From positions 1-64,000 of the forward strand of contig NZ_FNHS01000006.1 in NCBI RefSeq assembly GCF_900103445.1: a stretch of 64,000 bases of DNA, in the 5' to 3' direction. A program made the position numbers and the translations under genes. Every line of letters begins with the position of its first letter. The first letter of the stretch is position 1. The notes below the pieces were generated by a model. The model had not been told where the DNA came from. It ran no database searches and was given only the letters and a program-made list of their open reading frames with translations. Below, piece after piece: positions 8,625-18,373 of this stretch. Source of the DNA: Methylobacterium phyllostachyos (GTDB lineage: Bacteria; Pseudomonadota; Alphaproteobacteria; Rhizobiales; Beijerinckiaceae).

Positions 8625-10343
8625 TCAGCGCGCGCGCTGCGCCGCCGGCGGCAGATCGGTGCAGAGGCCGAGCGCCGCCTCGGCGGCGAGGCCGACCGTC
8701 TCCCCCAGCGTTGGGTGCGGATGGATCGTACGACCGATATCGGTGGCATCCGCCCCCATCTCGATCGCGAGCGCGACCTCGCCAATCAGGTCGCCCGCGC
8801 TCGGACCGACGATGGCGCCACCTACGACACGCTTGGTCCCGGCCTCGAACAGCAGCTTGGTCAGGCCGTAATCCGCACCGTTGGCGATGGCCCGGCCCGA
8901 CGCGGCCCAGGGGAAGCGCGCCACCTCGACGACGCGGCCGGCTGCCTTCGCCGCCGTCTCGGTGAGGCCGACCCAGGCGATCTCGGGGTCGGTATAGGCC
9001 ACGGACGGGATCACCGCGGCATCGAATCCGGCCCTGTGGCCGGCGGCCACCTCGGCGGCGACATGGCCCTGGTGGACAGCCTTGTGGGCGAGCATCGGCT
9101 GACCCACGAGATCGCCGATGGCGAAGATATGCGGCACGTTCGTGCGCATCTGGGCATCGACCGACACAAAGCCGTTCTCCACGCTCACACCCGCCGCCTC
9201 CAGGCCGAGGGCGGCCCCGTTCGGCCGTCGGCCGGCCGCCTGGAGCACGAGATCGTAGGTCGTGGCCTGCGCCTCGCCCGACAGGGTGACGGCGATACCC
9301 TTCGGGTCAGCCATCGCGGAGGTCACCTCGGTCCCCGTGAGCAGGCGCTCGAAGCGGTGCGCGTTGCGCTTGGTCCAGATCGCCACAAGATCGCGGTCCA
9401 CGCCCTCCAGCAGGTTCGGCAGCCGCTCGACGACATCGACCCGGGCGCCCAGAGCGCTGTAGACGGTGGCCATCTCCAGGCCGATGATCCCGCCGCCGAT
9501 CACCAGCAGCCGGCCCGGCACGCAGGGCAATTCCAGCGCGCCGGTCGAGTTCACGATACGCGGATCCTCCGGCAGCATCGGGAGCGCCACGGGGGACGAG
9601 CCGGCCGCCACGATCGCTCGGGTGAAGGCCAGATCCCGTGTCACCCCGTCGTGGAGCGCCACCGCGGCCGTCTTCGGGCCGGTGAAGCGTGCGGTCCCGC
9701 GGATGACGGTGACTTTGCGCTGGCGTGCCATCTGGGTCAGCCCGTCGGTGAGACGGCGCACGGTGCCGGCCTTGAAGGTCCGCAGCTTCTCCAGGTCGAT
9801 CGCCGGCGCGCCGAAGCTGACGCCATGGGCGGCGAGGCGCTGGGCCTCCTCGGTGACGGCCGCCACGTGCAGGAGCGCCTTGGACGGGATGCAGCCGACA
9901 TTCAGACAGACACCGCCCAGCGTCGCGTTGCGCTCCACCAAGATCACGCGTTGCCCGAGATCGGCGGCCCGGAAGGCGGCAGAATAGCCGCCGGGACCGG
10001 CGCCGATCACCAGCACGTCACAGTCAATGCCCGAGCGCTCGGTGGTGATCGGCGCGGCGGGCGCGGGGGCAGGGACAGGGACAGGCGGCGTATCCGCGGG
10101 CTGGTCCGCGGCGACGCGGGCGATCAACGTCCCGGCTGAAACCGTGTCGCCGAGGCCGACCAGCATCTCCACGAGGCGCCCCGCCACCGGGGACGGGATG
10201 TCCAGGGTCGCCTTGTCGGACTCGACCATCAGCAGCGTCTGGTCGCGGGCGATCGCTTGACCGGCTTCGACCGAAATCTCGATCACCGGCACGTCGGCAT
10301 AATCCCCCAGATCGGGGACGCGGATCTCGTGGATCTCGGGCAT
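8625..10343 (-). CDS. lpdA: Dihydrolipoyl dehydrogenase (E3) with N-terminal lipoyl domain
   Basis: 572 residues. Residues 1-80 are a lipoyl domain with the modified Lys in VESDKATLDIPSP, joined by a Pro/Ala linker (about 85-105) to the flavoprotein disulfide reductase. There the FAD motif VIGAGPGGYSAAFRAADLG and the redox-active pair GGVCLNVGCIPSK are intact. The C-terminal dimer interface carries HPHPTLGE with the active-site His. It reoxidises dihydrolipoamide of the pyruvate dehydrogenase complex with NAD+. It is the last gene of aceE-aceF-lpdA, 11 bp after aceF. Fusion of a lipoyl domain to E3 is known in several proteobacteria. Confidence 0.96.
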   Translation of the reverse strand: MPEIHEIRVPDLGDYADVPVIEISVEAGQAIARDQTLLMVESDKATLDIPSPVAGRLVEMLVGLGDTVSAGTLIARVAADQPADTPPVPVPAPAPAAPITTERSGIDCDVLVIGAGPGGYSAAFRAADLGQRVILVERNATLGGVCLNVGCIPSKALLHVAAVTEEAQRLAAHGVSFGAPAIDLEKLRTFKAGTVRRLTDGLTQMARQRKVTVIRGTARFTGPKTAAVALHDGVTRDLAFTRAIVAAGSSPVALPMLPEDPRIVNSTGALELPCVPGRLLVIGGGIIGLEMATVYSALGARVDVVERLPNLLEGVDRDLVAIWTKRNAHRFERLLTGTEVTSAMADPKGIAVTLSGEAQATTYDLVLQAAGRRPNGAALGLEAAGVSVENGFVSVDAQMRTNVPHIFAIGDLVGQPMLAHKAVHQGHVAAEVAAGHRAGFDAAVIPSVAYTDPEIAWVGLTETAAKAAGRVVEVARFPWAASGRAIANGADYGLTKLLFEAGTKRVVGGAIVGPSAGDLIGEVALAIEMGADATDIGRTIHPHPTLGETVGLAAEAALGLCTDLPPAAQRAR

Positions 10344-10354
10344 GGCGCGGACCG

Positions 10355-11659
10355 TTACAGCAGGGCGCGGCGTAGGTCCGACAGGACCGACGCGACGTGT
10401 CCGAGGAAGCGGGCGGCTGCGACGCCGTCCACCACGCGGTGGTCCCAGGAGAGGCTGAGCGGCAGGATCAGGCGCGGCTGGAACGCTGTTCCGTCCCAGA
10501 CCGCCTCCATGCGCGCGCGCGCGGCACCCAGGATCGCCACTTCGGGAGCGTTGATGATCGGAGTGAAGCCGTCGCCGCCGATGCCACCGAGCGACGATAC
10601 CGAGAAACAGCCGCCCTGCATGTCGGAGCCCGGCAGGGTCCCGGCCCGGGCCTTGGTGGCCATCGCGGCCATCTCGGTGGCGATTTCTATGATGCCCTTG
10701 CGGTCGCAGTCGCGCACCACCGGAACCATCAGGCCCTTCGGCGTGTCCACCGCGAAGCCGACATGCACGTAGTCCTTCAGGACGAGGTCGCTGCCCTCCA
10801 GGGAGGCATTGAAGCGCGGATAGGCCCGCAATGCCGAGGCCGCGGCTTTGATCAGGAAGGCCACCATGGTCACCTTCGCGGGCGGCGTGCGCGTCTGCGT
10901 GTTCAGGCCGGTGCGGAACGGCTCGATCTCGGTGACGTCGGCCCGGTCGAAATTGGTGACGTGTGGGATCGTCAGCCAGTTGCGGCTGAGATTGGCACCC
11001 GAGAGCGTCTGTATCCGCGACAGTGGCTCCCGCCGGACGGGGCCGTACTTGGCGAAATCGACCTCCGGCCAGGGCGGCAGGCCGGCCCCGATGCCCGTGG
11101 CCGGGACGCTCGGTCGAACGGACGGGGCGGCGAGGGCTGACTTGACGAAGGCGTGGATGTCTTCGCGCAGGATCCGTCCTTTTGGACCGGTGGCCGGAAC
11201 GCGGTCCAAGGCCACGCCGAGCTCGCGGGCGAGCTGGCGCACGGACGGGCTGGCGTGCACACTGCCAATCGATGCCGGAAGCGGTTGAGGCTGCGTGGTC
11301 TCCGGTTCGGCGCGAGAAGCCCTTTCTTCCGCAAGGGGTAAAGGAGCAGCGTCCCGTCCGGGATCCGACTGTGCAAGAGCGAGCGGCGGATCCATGACCG
11401 GTGCCGTTCCACCTTCCTCCGCGGGATCCACCAGCAGGATCGGTGTCCCCTCCGAGACCTTCGAGCCCACGCCCACCAGCAGCTCGCGCACGATGCCGGC
11501 GACCGGGGAGGGGACCTCCATGGTGGCCTTGTCGGATTCGATGCTGAGAACCAGGTCGTCGACGGCGAGCCGGTCACCCGGCTTCACGAGAAGCTCGATG
11601 ACAGGCACGTCCCGGTAGTCGCCGATATCCGGGAGGGCGATCTGCAGCGCGGCGCTCAT
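10355..11659 (-). CDS. aceF: Pyruvate dehydrogenase E2, dihydrolipoamide acetyltransferase
   Basis: 434 residues. One lipoyl domain (about 1-78, Lys in IESDKATMEVPSP), an Ala/Pro-rich linker, a peripheral-subunit-binding domain (about 133-170: SPSVRQLARELGV, ATGPKGRILREDI) and a catalytic acyltransferase domain ending in the active-site motif SWDHRVVDGVAAARF. It transfers the acetyl group from lipoamide to CoA and forms the core of the complex. E. coli AceF has three lipoyl domains; here there is one, plus the one on E3. It sits 70 bp after aceE and 11 bp before lpdA. Confidence 0.96.
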   Translation of the reverse strand: MSAALQIALPDIGDYRDVPVIELLVKPGDRLAVDDLVLSIESDKATMEVPSPVAGIVRELLVGVGSKVSEGTPILLVDPAEEGGTAPVMDPPLALAQSDPGRDAAPLPLAEERASRAEPETTQPQPLPASIGSVHASPSVRQLARELGVALDRVPATGPKGRILREDIHAFVKSALAAPSVRPSVPATGIGAGLPPWPEVDFAKYGPVRREPLSRIQTLSGANLSRNWLTIPHVTNFDRADVTEIEPFRTGLNTQTRTPPAKVTMVAFLIKAAASALRAYPRFNASLEGSDLVLKDYVHVGFAVDTPKGLMVPVVRDCDRKGIIEIATEMAAMATKARAGTLPGSDMQGGCFSVSSLGGIGGDGFTPIINAPEVAILGAARARMEAVWDGTAFQPRLILPLSLSWDHRVVDGVAAARFLGHVASVLSDLRRALL

Positions 11660-11729
11660 GCGGGCGGATTTCCGTAGGTCGGGCGTTCGGAGAAGGGGGA
11701 GGTGGGGTACCCCTCAGGGGTACCCGGCC

Positions 11730-14405
11730 TCAGACGGTCCAGGGCGCAGGCGCGTTTGCCGCGATGCCGTACCGGCGGATCGCTTCCGCCACCGCGGTCC
11801 GCGGCACCGTGCCGGCCTCTGCGAGGGCGTGCAGCGCCGCAATCACCACGTGCTGCCGGTCGACCTCGAAGAACCGGCGGAGGGCGTTGCGGGTGTCGCT
11901 GCGGCCGAAGCCGTCGGTGCCAAGGGCCACGAAGCGTGCGCCGACATAGGAGGCGATCAACTGCGGATAGGCCCGGACATAGTCGCTCGCTGCAACGATA
12001 GGCGTCGTGCCGGGCAGCAGCGCCGCCACGTGGCTGACCGGCGCCTCGGTCTCAGGGTTGAGCATCGCTTGCCGCTCGGCCTCGCGGGCATCGCGGGCCA
12101 GCTCGCTGAAGCTCGTCACGCTGAACACCTCGGCCGCGATGCCGAAATCCTGCGCGAGCAGATCCGCGGCCGCGATCACCTCCGGGAGAATCGCGCCGGA
12201 GCCGAGGAGGCGGACCGCACCCGCTCCGTCCTCCGGCCCCGACAGGCGGTACATGCCCTTCAGGATACCGGCCTCCGCCCCCTGCGGCATGGACGGCTGA
12301 GCGTAGTTCTCGTTCATCGCGGTGAGATAGTAGAAGGCGTCCTCGCCCTCCTCCATCATCGCCCGGGCGCCCCGGTCGACGATCACCGCCATCTCGTACG
12401 CGAAGGCCGGGTCGTAGGCCCGGCAGTTCGGGATCGCGGCCGCCTGCATGTGGCTCGACCCGTCCTGATGCTGCAGGCCCTCGCCGCCCAGTGTCGTACG
12501 ACCCGCCGTGGCGCCGATCAGGAAGCCGCGGGCGCGCTGGTCGGCCGCCGCCCAGATCAGGTCGCCGACCCGCTGGAAGCCGAACATCGAGTAGTAGATG
12601 TAGAACGGCAGCATCGACAGGCCATGGACGCTGTAGGCCGTGGCCGCCGCCGTCCAGGACGAGATCGCCCCGGCCTCGGTGATGCCCTCCTCCAGAAGCT
12701 GCCCGTCCCGGGCCTCGCGATAGTACAACATCGAGCCGGCATCCTCCGGCTCGTAGAGCTGGCCTTCCGGCGCGTAGATCCCGACCTGCCGGAACAGGTT
12801 GGCCATGCCGAAGGTCCGCGCCTCGTCGGCCACGATCGGCACGACGCGCGGACCGAGATCCTTGTGCTTCAGAAGGTTGCCGAACAGGCGCACCACCGCC
12901 GTGGTCGTCGACATCTCCTTGCCGCCGGCCTCGAGCGCGAAGCCCGCATACGTGGAGATCGCCGGAACCGCGACGGTCGGCGCCGTGCGGCGGCGGGCCG
13001 GCAGGACGCCGCCGAGCGTCTCGCGGCGCTCGCGCAGGTAGCGCATCTCGGCGCCGTCCTCGGCCGGCTTGTAGAAGGCCAGGCCTTCCACCTGGGCGTC
13101 GGTGAGCGGCAGGGCGAAGCGGTCGCGGAAGGCGCGCAGCGCGTCGATGTCGAGCTTCTTGGCTTGGTGGGCGGTCATGCGCGATTCGCCCGCGCCGCCC
13201 ATGCCGTAGCCCTTCTTGGTCTTGGCCAGGATGACCGTGGGCCTGCCCTTCGCGGCCTTGGCGGCCGCGAAGGCCGCGTGAAGCTTGCGGAAATCATGGC
13301 CGCCGCGCTTCAGCCGGTCGACGTCGGCATCCGACATGTGGGCGACGAGTGCGCGCACCTCCGGATCCTCGCCGAAGAAGTGGGCGAGGTTGTAGGCGCC
13401 GTCCTTCGCGCCGAGCGTCTGGTACTTGCCGTCGACCGTCTCGGCGAAGCGGCGCAGCAGGGCGTGATTGGTGTCGCGGGCGAAGATCCCGTCCCACTCC
13501 GAGCCCCACAGCACCTTGAGGACGTTCCAGCCCGCGCCCCGGAACAGGCTCTCCAGCTCCTGAATGATCTGGCCGTTGCCGCGCACCGGCCCGTCGAGTC
13601 GCTGGAGATTGCAGTTGATGACGAAGGTCAGGTTGTCGAGGTTCTCGCGTGCAGCGAGCGCCAATCCGCCGATCGATTCCGGCTCGTCCATCTCGCCGTC
13701 GCCGAACACGCCCCAGACGTGCCGGCCCGCCGTATCGGCAAGGCCGCGATGGCCGAGATAGCGCATGAAGCGCGCCTGATAGATTGCGTGGATGGGTCCG
13801 ATGCCCATCGAGCCGGTCGGGACCTGCCAGAAATCCGGCATCAGCCAGGGATGCGGGTAGGAGCACAGGCCGTCGCCGGCGATCTCCTGGCGGTAGTGCT
13901 TCAGCTGCTCTTCGGAGAGGCGTCCTTCGAGGAAGGCCCGGGCGTAGACGCCTGGCGCCGAATGCGGCTGGAAGTAGACGAGGTCGCCATCCACCCCGCC
14001 CTTGAAGAAGTGGTTGAATCCCACCTCGAACAGCTCGGCCGCCGAGGCGTAGCTTGCCACGTGGCCGCCGAGTTCGCCGTAGGCCATGTTGGCGCGCACC
14101 ACCATGGCGAGGGCGTTCCAGCGCATGATCGAGGTCAGGCGCTCCTCGATGTCGAGTTCACCCGGATAGCGCGGCTGCTGCTCCAGCGCGATCGTGTTCC
14201 GGTAGGGCGAATAGGGCAGGGCCTCGTCGAGGATGCCGATCTCCTTCGAGCGCCGCTCCAGGCGGTCGAGGATGAAGCGGGCCCGGGCGGCACCTTCGGT
14301 GCGGAACAGCGATTCCAGAGCCGCCAGCCAATCCTGCGTCTCGGCCGGGTCGTGATCGACCTCGGCGGACCGCGCGATCGTGGCCTTCGGCGGTATGGCG
14401 TTCAT
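11730..14405 (-). CDS. aceE: Pyruvate dehydrogenase E1 component, homodimeric type
   Basis: 891 residues from the ATG at 14405 (MNAIPPKATIARSAE), which has GAGGAAGG about 8-15 bp upstream. It is the thiamine-diphosphate enzyme that decarboxylates pyruvate and acetylates the lipoyl groups. The ThDP motif reads GVFGDGEMDEPES with a downstream NCNLQRLDGP, and the C-terminal transketolase-like domain follows (FGMANLFRQVGIYAP). The length matches AceE (about 890). Many alphaproteobacteria use heterodimeric PdhA/PdhB instead, so the homodimeric E1 is notable. First gene of the operon, divergent to an Lrp/AsnC regulator across a palindromic operator. Confidence 0.97.
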   Translation of the reverse strand: MNAIPPKATIARSAEVDHDPAETQDWLAALESLFRTEGAARARFILDRLERRSKEIGILDEALPYSPYRNTIALEQQPRYPGELDIEERLTSIMRWNALAMVVRANMAYGELGGHVASYASAAELFEVGFNHFFKGGVDGDLVYFQPHSAPGVYARAFLEGRLSEEQLKHYRQEIAGDGLCSYPHPWLMPDFWQVPTGSMGIGPIHAIYQARFMRYLGHRGLADTAGRHVWGVFGDGEMDEPESIGGLALAARENLDNLTFVINCNLQRLDGPVRGNGQIIQELESLFRGAGWNVLKVLWGSEWDGIFARDTNHALLRRFAETVDGKYQTLGAKDGAYNLAHFFGEDPEVRALVAHMSDADVDRLKRGGHDFRKLHAAFAAAKAAKGRPTVILAKTKKGYGMGGAGESRMTAHQAKKLDIDALRAFRDRFALPLTDAQVEGLAFYKPAEDGAEMRYLRERRETLGGVLPARRRTAPTVAVPAISTYAGFALEAGGKEMSTTTAVVRLFGNLLKHKDLGPRVVPIVADEARTFGMANLFRQVGIYAPEGQLYEPEDAGSMLYYREARDGQLLEEGITEAGAISSWTAAATAYSVHGLSMLPFYIYYSMFGFQRVGDLIWAAADQRARGFLIGATAGRTTLGGEGLQHQDGSSHMQAAAIPNCRAYDPAFAYEMAVIVDRGARAMMEEGEDAFYYLTAMNENYAQPSMPQGAEAGILKGMYRLSGPEDGAGAVRLLGSGAILPEVIAAADLLAQDFGIAAEVFSVTSFSELARDAREAERQAMLNPETEAPVSHVAALLPGTTPIVAASDYVRAYPQLIASYVGARFVALGTDGFGRSDTRNALRRFFEVDRQHVVIAALHALAEAGTVPRTAVAEAIRRYGIAANAPAPWTV

Positions 14406-14483
14406 GGGCGCAGCCTTCCTCGTCGGCCTGGATGATACCGGCCGAGCGGTGGCTGGACATGCCCAATAATTGCACTGGCGGCC

Positions 14484-14510
14484 GTTTACAGGATGGTTCA
14501 TCCTGTAAAC
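14484..14510. promoter_or_regulatory. Palindromic operator between aceE and lrp-type regulator
   Basis: A perfect 11-bp inverted repeat: GTTTACAGGAT at 14484-14494 and ATCCTGTAAAC at 14500-14510, separated by GGTTC. It lies 71 bp from the regulator ATG and 79 bp from the aceE ATG. Lrp/AsnC proteins commonly bind imperfect palindromes of this size next to their own genes, so this is the likely binding site controlling both directions. Weaker matching sequences flank it (TGCAAATTGG to the right, CCAATAATTGCA to the left). Confidence 0.75.
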
Positions 14511-14580
14511 TGCAAATTGGCGGTTAATTCGACCTCGTCCGGTCGAGGAACGCGTTGGCGGCCTACGGGAGGAGGATCGA

Positions 14581-15069
14581 ATGGCACCGCGACCGACCCC
14601 GCTCGATGCTGCCTCCTTGCGCATCCTCGAACGGCTGCAACAGGACAGCGAGATCAGCATCGCCGAGCTGGCCGAGCAGATCGGGCTCTCGACCTCCCCG
14701 TGCTGGCGGCGGGTGAACGATCTGAAGGAGGCCGGCGTGATCCGCGGCTGCGTCGCGGTGGTGGATCCGCTGAGCCTAGGGCTCGCGGTCAACGTCTTCG
14801 TGCATGTCTCGCTGGAGAAACAGACCCAGGCGGCGCTCCAAGCCTTCGACGAGGCGGTGCGCAACCGCCCGGAGGTGATGGAGTGCTATCTGATGAGCGG
14901 CGAGGCCGATTACATGCTGCGCGTCGTGGTGGAGGATCTGAGCCAGTACCAGAAGCTCGTGCTCGATCACCTGACCCGGATCCCCGGGGTCGCGAACATC
15001 CGCTCGAGTTTCGCGCTGGGGCAGGTGAAATACACGACCGCGCTGCCGCTCGGCCACCTGACGAGGTAA
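14581..15069 (+). CDS. Lrp/AsnC family transcriptional regulator
   Basis: 162 residues, ATG at 14581 preceded by GGGAGGAGG. The N-terminal helix-turn-helix is clear (LQQDSEISIAELAEQIGLS, then TSPCWRRVNDLKEAGVI). The C-terminal RAM effector domain follows (VFVHVSLEKQ, VMECYLMSGEADYMLRVVVEDL). This family senses amino acids or related metabolites as octamers. Its divergent position beside aceE-aceF-lpdA suggests it controls pyruvate oxidation, possibly in response to pyruvate or an amino acid; the ligand is unknown. Confidence 0.95.
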   Translation: MAPRPTPLDAASLRILERLQQDSEISIAELAEQIGLSTSPCWRRVNDLKEAGVIRGCVAVVDPLSLGLAVNVFVHVSLEKQTQAALQAFDEAVRNRPEVMECYLMSGEADYMLRVVVEDLSQYQKLVLDHLTRIPGVANIRSSFALGQVKYTTALPLGHLTR

Positions 15070-15182
15070 GCCGGGTCGCTCAGTGGCGGCACATGGTTGC
15101 CGGCCGGGCGAACTCAGATCGGAAGCGTTCGGATGTCTTGCGCCTCGAGCGCGGGCTCTAGCCGCACTGTACGAGGGGAGGA

Positions 15183-15258
15183 TGGTGGAGCCTAACGGGA
15201 TCGAACCGATGACCTCTTCCATGCCATGGAAGCGCTCTCCCAGCTGAGCTAAGGCCCC
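15183..15258 (-). tRNA. tRNA-Ala (GGC), copy 1
   Basis: 76 nt including encoded CCA. The reverse strand folds as a cloverleaf: acceptor GGGGCCT with AGGCTCC, which contains the G3-U70 wobble that is the identity element for alanyl-tRNA synthetase. The anticodon loop is ATGGCAT (anticodon GGC) and the T loop TTCGATC. It is identical to the copy at 15314 and lies downstream of it in the same transcription unit. Confidence 0.97.
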
Positions 15259-15313
15259 AAATGTTTTAACAGCGCTTCTCGTCCCGAACAGGGCCGCGTC
15301 ACGCGAGGTAGGA

Positions 15314-15389
15314 TGGTGGAGCCTAACGGGATCGAACCGATGACCTCTTCCATGCCATGGAAGCGCTCTCCCAGCTGAGCTAAGGCCCC
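15314..15389 (-). tRNA. tRNA-Ala (GGC), copy 2
   Basis: 76 nt, identical in every base to the copy at 15183-15258 and promoter-proximal. Anticodon GGC, G3-U70 pair and encoded CCA are all present. Confidence 0.97.
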
Positions 15390-15459
15390 ACTTTTTCATC
15401 CCCCGCGGTTTGGGTCCCGCGGGGTCTCGCCGTCCGGCTTGCGTCCGGCGAGGCCGGTT

Positions 15460-15487
15460 CTATAGGCGGCTCGCACCGCGGACTCAA
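15460..15487 (-). promoter_or_regulatory. Promoter for the tRNA-Ala pair
   Basis: On the minus strand a -35 box TTGAGT (15482-15487), a 16-bp spacer and a -10 box CTATAG (15460-15465) precede the first tRNA-Ala by 70 bp. The same layout (TTGxxx, 16 bp, CTATxx) precedes the tRNA-Lys, tRNA-Glu and tRNA-Gln genes in this window. Confidence 0.6.
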
Positions 15488-15537
15488 CCCCTTTTTTCGT
15501 TCTCGTCAGGGGTCTTGAAGGCGAGACGGAGACCGCC

Positions 15538-15924
15538 TCAGCCCTCCTCGTCGTTCTCGATATCGCCGTCGATCAGGTCGGAGACATCGTCGTCGCCGGT
15601 ATCCTCCTCCTCGAGGAAGGTGTCGTCCTCGGCCGAATCCCCGTCTTCGACGGTCTCGTCGTCGGGTGTCGGATCCGCCTCGTCCTCGGCGGCCTCGACC
15701 TCGTCGAGGGAGACCAGCTCCGGCCCCTTCTCGTCCGTCTCGTCCTCATCGTCGTTGGTGTTCGAGGCCCGCGACAGCGCCGGAGGCGCCGCGCGGCTCG
15801 ATGTGGCGACCGCCTGGTAGACCGCACCGCATTTCGGGCAGACGGCGGGATCGCGGGCGAGGTCGTAGAACTTCGCGCCGCAGCTCATGCACTGGCGCTT
15901 CAAGCCAAGTTCCGGTCGGGCCAC
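15538..15924 (-). CDS. TIGR02300 family (FYDLN acid) protein
   Basis: 128 residues from a GTG at 15924 (MARPELGLKRQC), preceded by GAGGTG about 12 bp upstream; this start fits the family, which begins with A(K/R)PELG. The N-terminus has two CxxC pairs (CMSCGAKFYDLARD, CPKCGAVY) that probably bind zinc, including the namesake FYDL. The rest is a highly acidic Asp/Glu-rich tail. The family is found across alphaproteobacteria beside aroA; the function is unknown. It is divergent to aroA. Confidence 0.9.
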   Translation of the reverse strand: MARPELGLKRQCMSCGAKFYDLARDPAVCPKCGAVYQAVATSSRAAPPALSRASNTNDDEDETDEKGPELVSLDEVEAAEDEADPTPDDETVEDGDSAEDDTFLEEEDTGDDDVSDLIDGDIENDEEG

Positions 15925-16086
15925 GGGCGGACACCTCGTCGTCACTACTATCTTTGGGGAGGGGCCCCGTTAGTCGTGGGCGCCGCCCCTGTCAATCGAC
16001 CCCGCGGGCGACCCGGCAGGACGGCATCGCCGGGCGGCGTCTCTCCGAGGGATCCGGTGGATGACGTAAGTCGGCCCGCATGTTAA

Positions 16087-17532
<1,446 letters not shown>

Positions 17533-17537
17533 ACGAC

Positions 17538-18176
17538 ATGCCGCTCGTCATTGCGATCGACGGCCCGGCCGCCTCGGGCAAGGGCACGCTGGCCAAGCGC
17601 CTGGCCGACCATTACGGCCTGCCGCATCTCGATACCGGTCTGCTCTACCGTGCCGTCGCTCTGGCGCTGCTCGATGCCGGTCTCTCGCTCGACGACCGCG
17701 AGGCGGCGGCCCGGGCGGCCGAGGCCCTGGATCCGGAGAAGCTCGATGACCCGCGCCTGCGCGAGCGGGCCATGGGCGAGGCCGCCTCACGGGTCTCGGC
17801 GGTCCCGGAGGTCCGCGCGGGGCTGCTTCTATGGCAGCGTCGCTTCGCCGCCGATCCGCAGGGCGCCGTGCTCGATGGGCGCGACATCGGCACGGTGGTC
17901 TGTCCCGAGGCCGAGGTGAAGCTGTTCATCACGGCGTCGTCGGAGGAGCGGGCCCGCCGCCGCCATCGGGAACTCGCCGGCCGCGGCGAGACGGCGAGTT
18001 TCGCGGCTATCCTGGCGGATATCGAGGCGCGTGATGCCCGCGACGCCGGACGGGCGGCTGCGCCCCTCCGAATGGCTGGCGACGCGGTGCGCCTCGACAC
18101 GACGGAGTTGGATGCCGATGCCGCCTTCGACGAGGCGCGGGGGATCGTGGAACGGACGCGGGGCAGCGCCCGCTGA
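17538..18176 (+). CDS. cmk: Cytidylate kinase
   Basis: 212 residues from the ATG at 17538 with GGAGG 9 bp upstream; a GTG at 17529 is too close to that site. It phosphorylates CMP and dCMP. The P-loop reads IAIDGPAASGKGTLAK, followed by LDTGLLYR and DGRDIGTVV, and a lid region around SSEERARRRHREL. It overlaps functionally with the aroA operon. In many relatives rpsA follows cmk; here a tRNA-Lys and accessory DNA follow instead. Confidence 0.96.
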   Translation: MPLVIAIDGPAASGKGTLAKRLADHYGLPHLDTGLLYRAVALALLDAGLSLDDREAAARAAEALDPEKLDDPRLRERAMGEAASRVSAVPEVRAGLLLWQRRFAADPQGAVLDGRDIGTVVCPEAEVKLFITASSEERARRRHRELAGRGETASFAAILADIEARDARDAGRAAAPLRMAGDAVRLDTTELDADAAFDEARGIVERTRGSAR

Positions 18177-18212
18177 ACGATCGTCCCCCGGAGCGATCTT
18201 GCCCAGGCCTTG

Positions 18213-18240
18213 TTGACCCCCCGGTTCGGCTCACCTATTG
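18213..18240 (+). promoter_or_regulatory. Promoter for tRNA-Lys
   Basis: A -35 box TTGACC (18213-18218), a 16-bp spacer and a -10 box CTATTG (18235-18240), 46 bp before the tRNA. Confidence 0.6.
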
Positions 18241-18286
18241 CGGACGCGCCGTCCCCGGCGACCGGCCACAGGCACACCCGGGACGC

Positions 18287-18362
18287 GAGCGCGTAGCTCA
18301 GCTGGTAGAGCAACGGACTTTTAATCTGTAGGTCCTGGGTTCGAGTCCCAGCGCGCTCACCA
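18287..18362 (+). tRNA. tRNA-Lys (TTT)
   Basis: 76 nt with encoded CCA. Acceptor GAGCGCG pairs with CGCGCTC; the anticodon loop is CTTTTAA (anticodon TTT); the T arm is CTGGGTTCGAGTCCCAG. Its 3' end borders the start of the accessory region, which makes it a candidate integration site, though no integrase or second copy of the 3' end was found. Confidence 0.98.
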
Positions 18363-18373
18363 TCAACTCGCTA

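Larger units (their letters stand above)
15179..15390. repeat. Tandem duplication containing the two tRNA-Ala genes
   Basis: Two 81-bp direct repeats, 15179-15259 and 15310-15390, are identical and separated by 50 bp of unrelated sequence. Each covers one whole tRNA-Ala plus a few flanking bases. Confidence 0.9.

Noticed and set aside
11658..14435. A 925-codon open frame on the plus strand opposite aceE
   Set aside because: It is a shadow frame caused by high GC; aceE on the other strand has all family motifs and the antisense product is His/Arg-rich with no family.
14776..15399. A 207-codon minus-strand frame covering both tRNA-Ala genes
   Set aside because: It reads through two structured tRNAs and the antisense of the Lrp gene.
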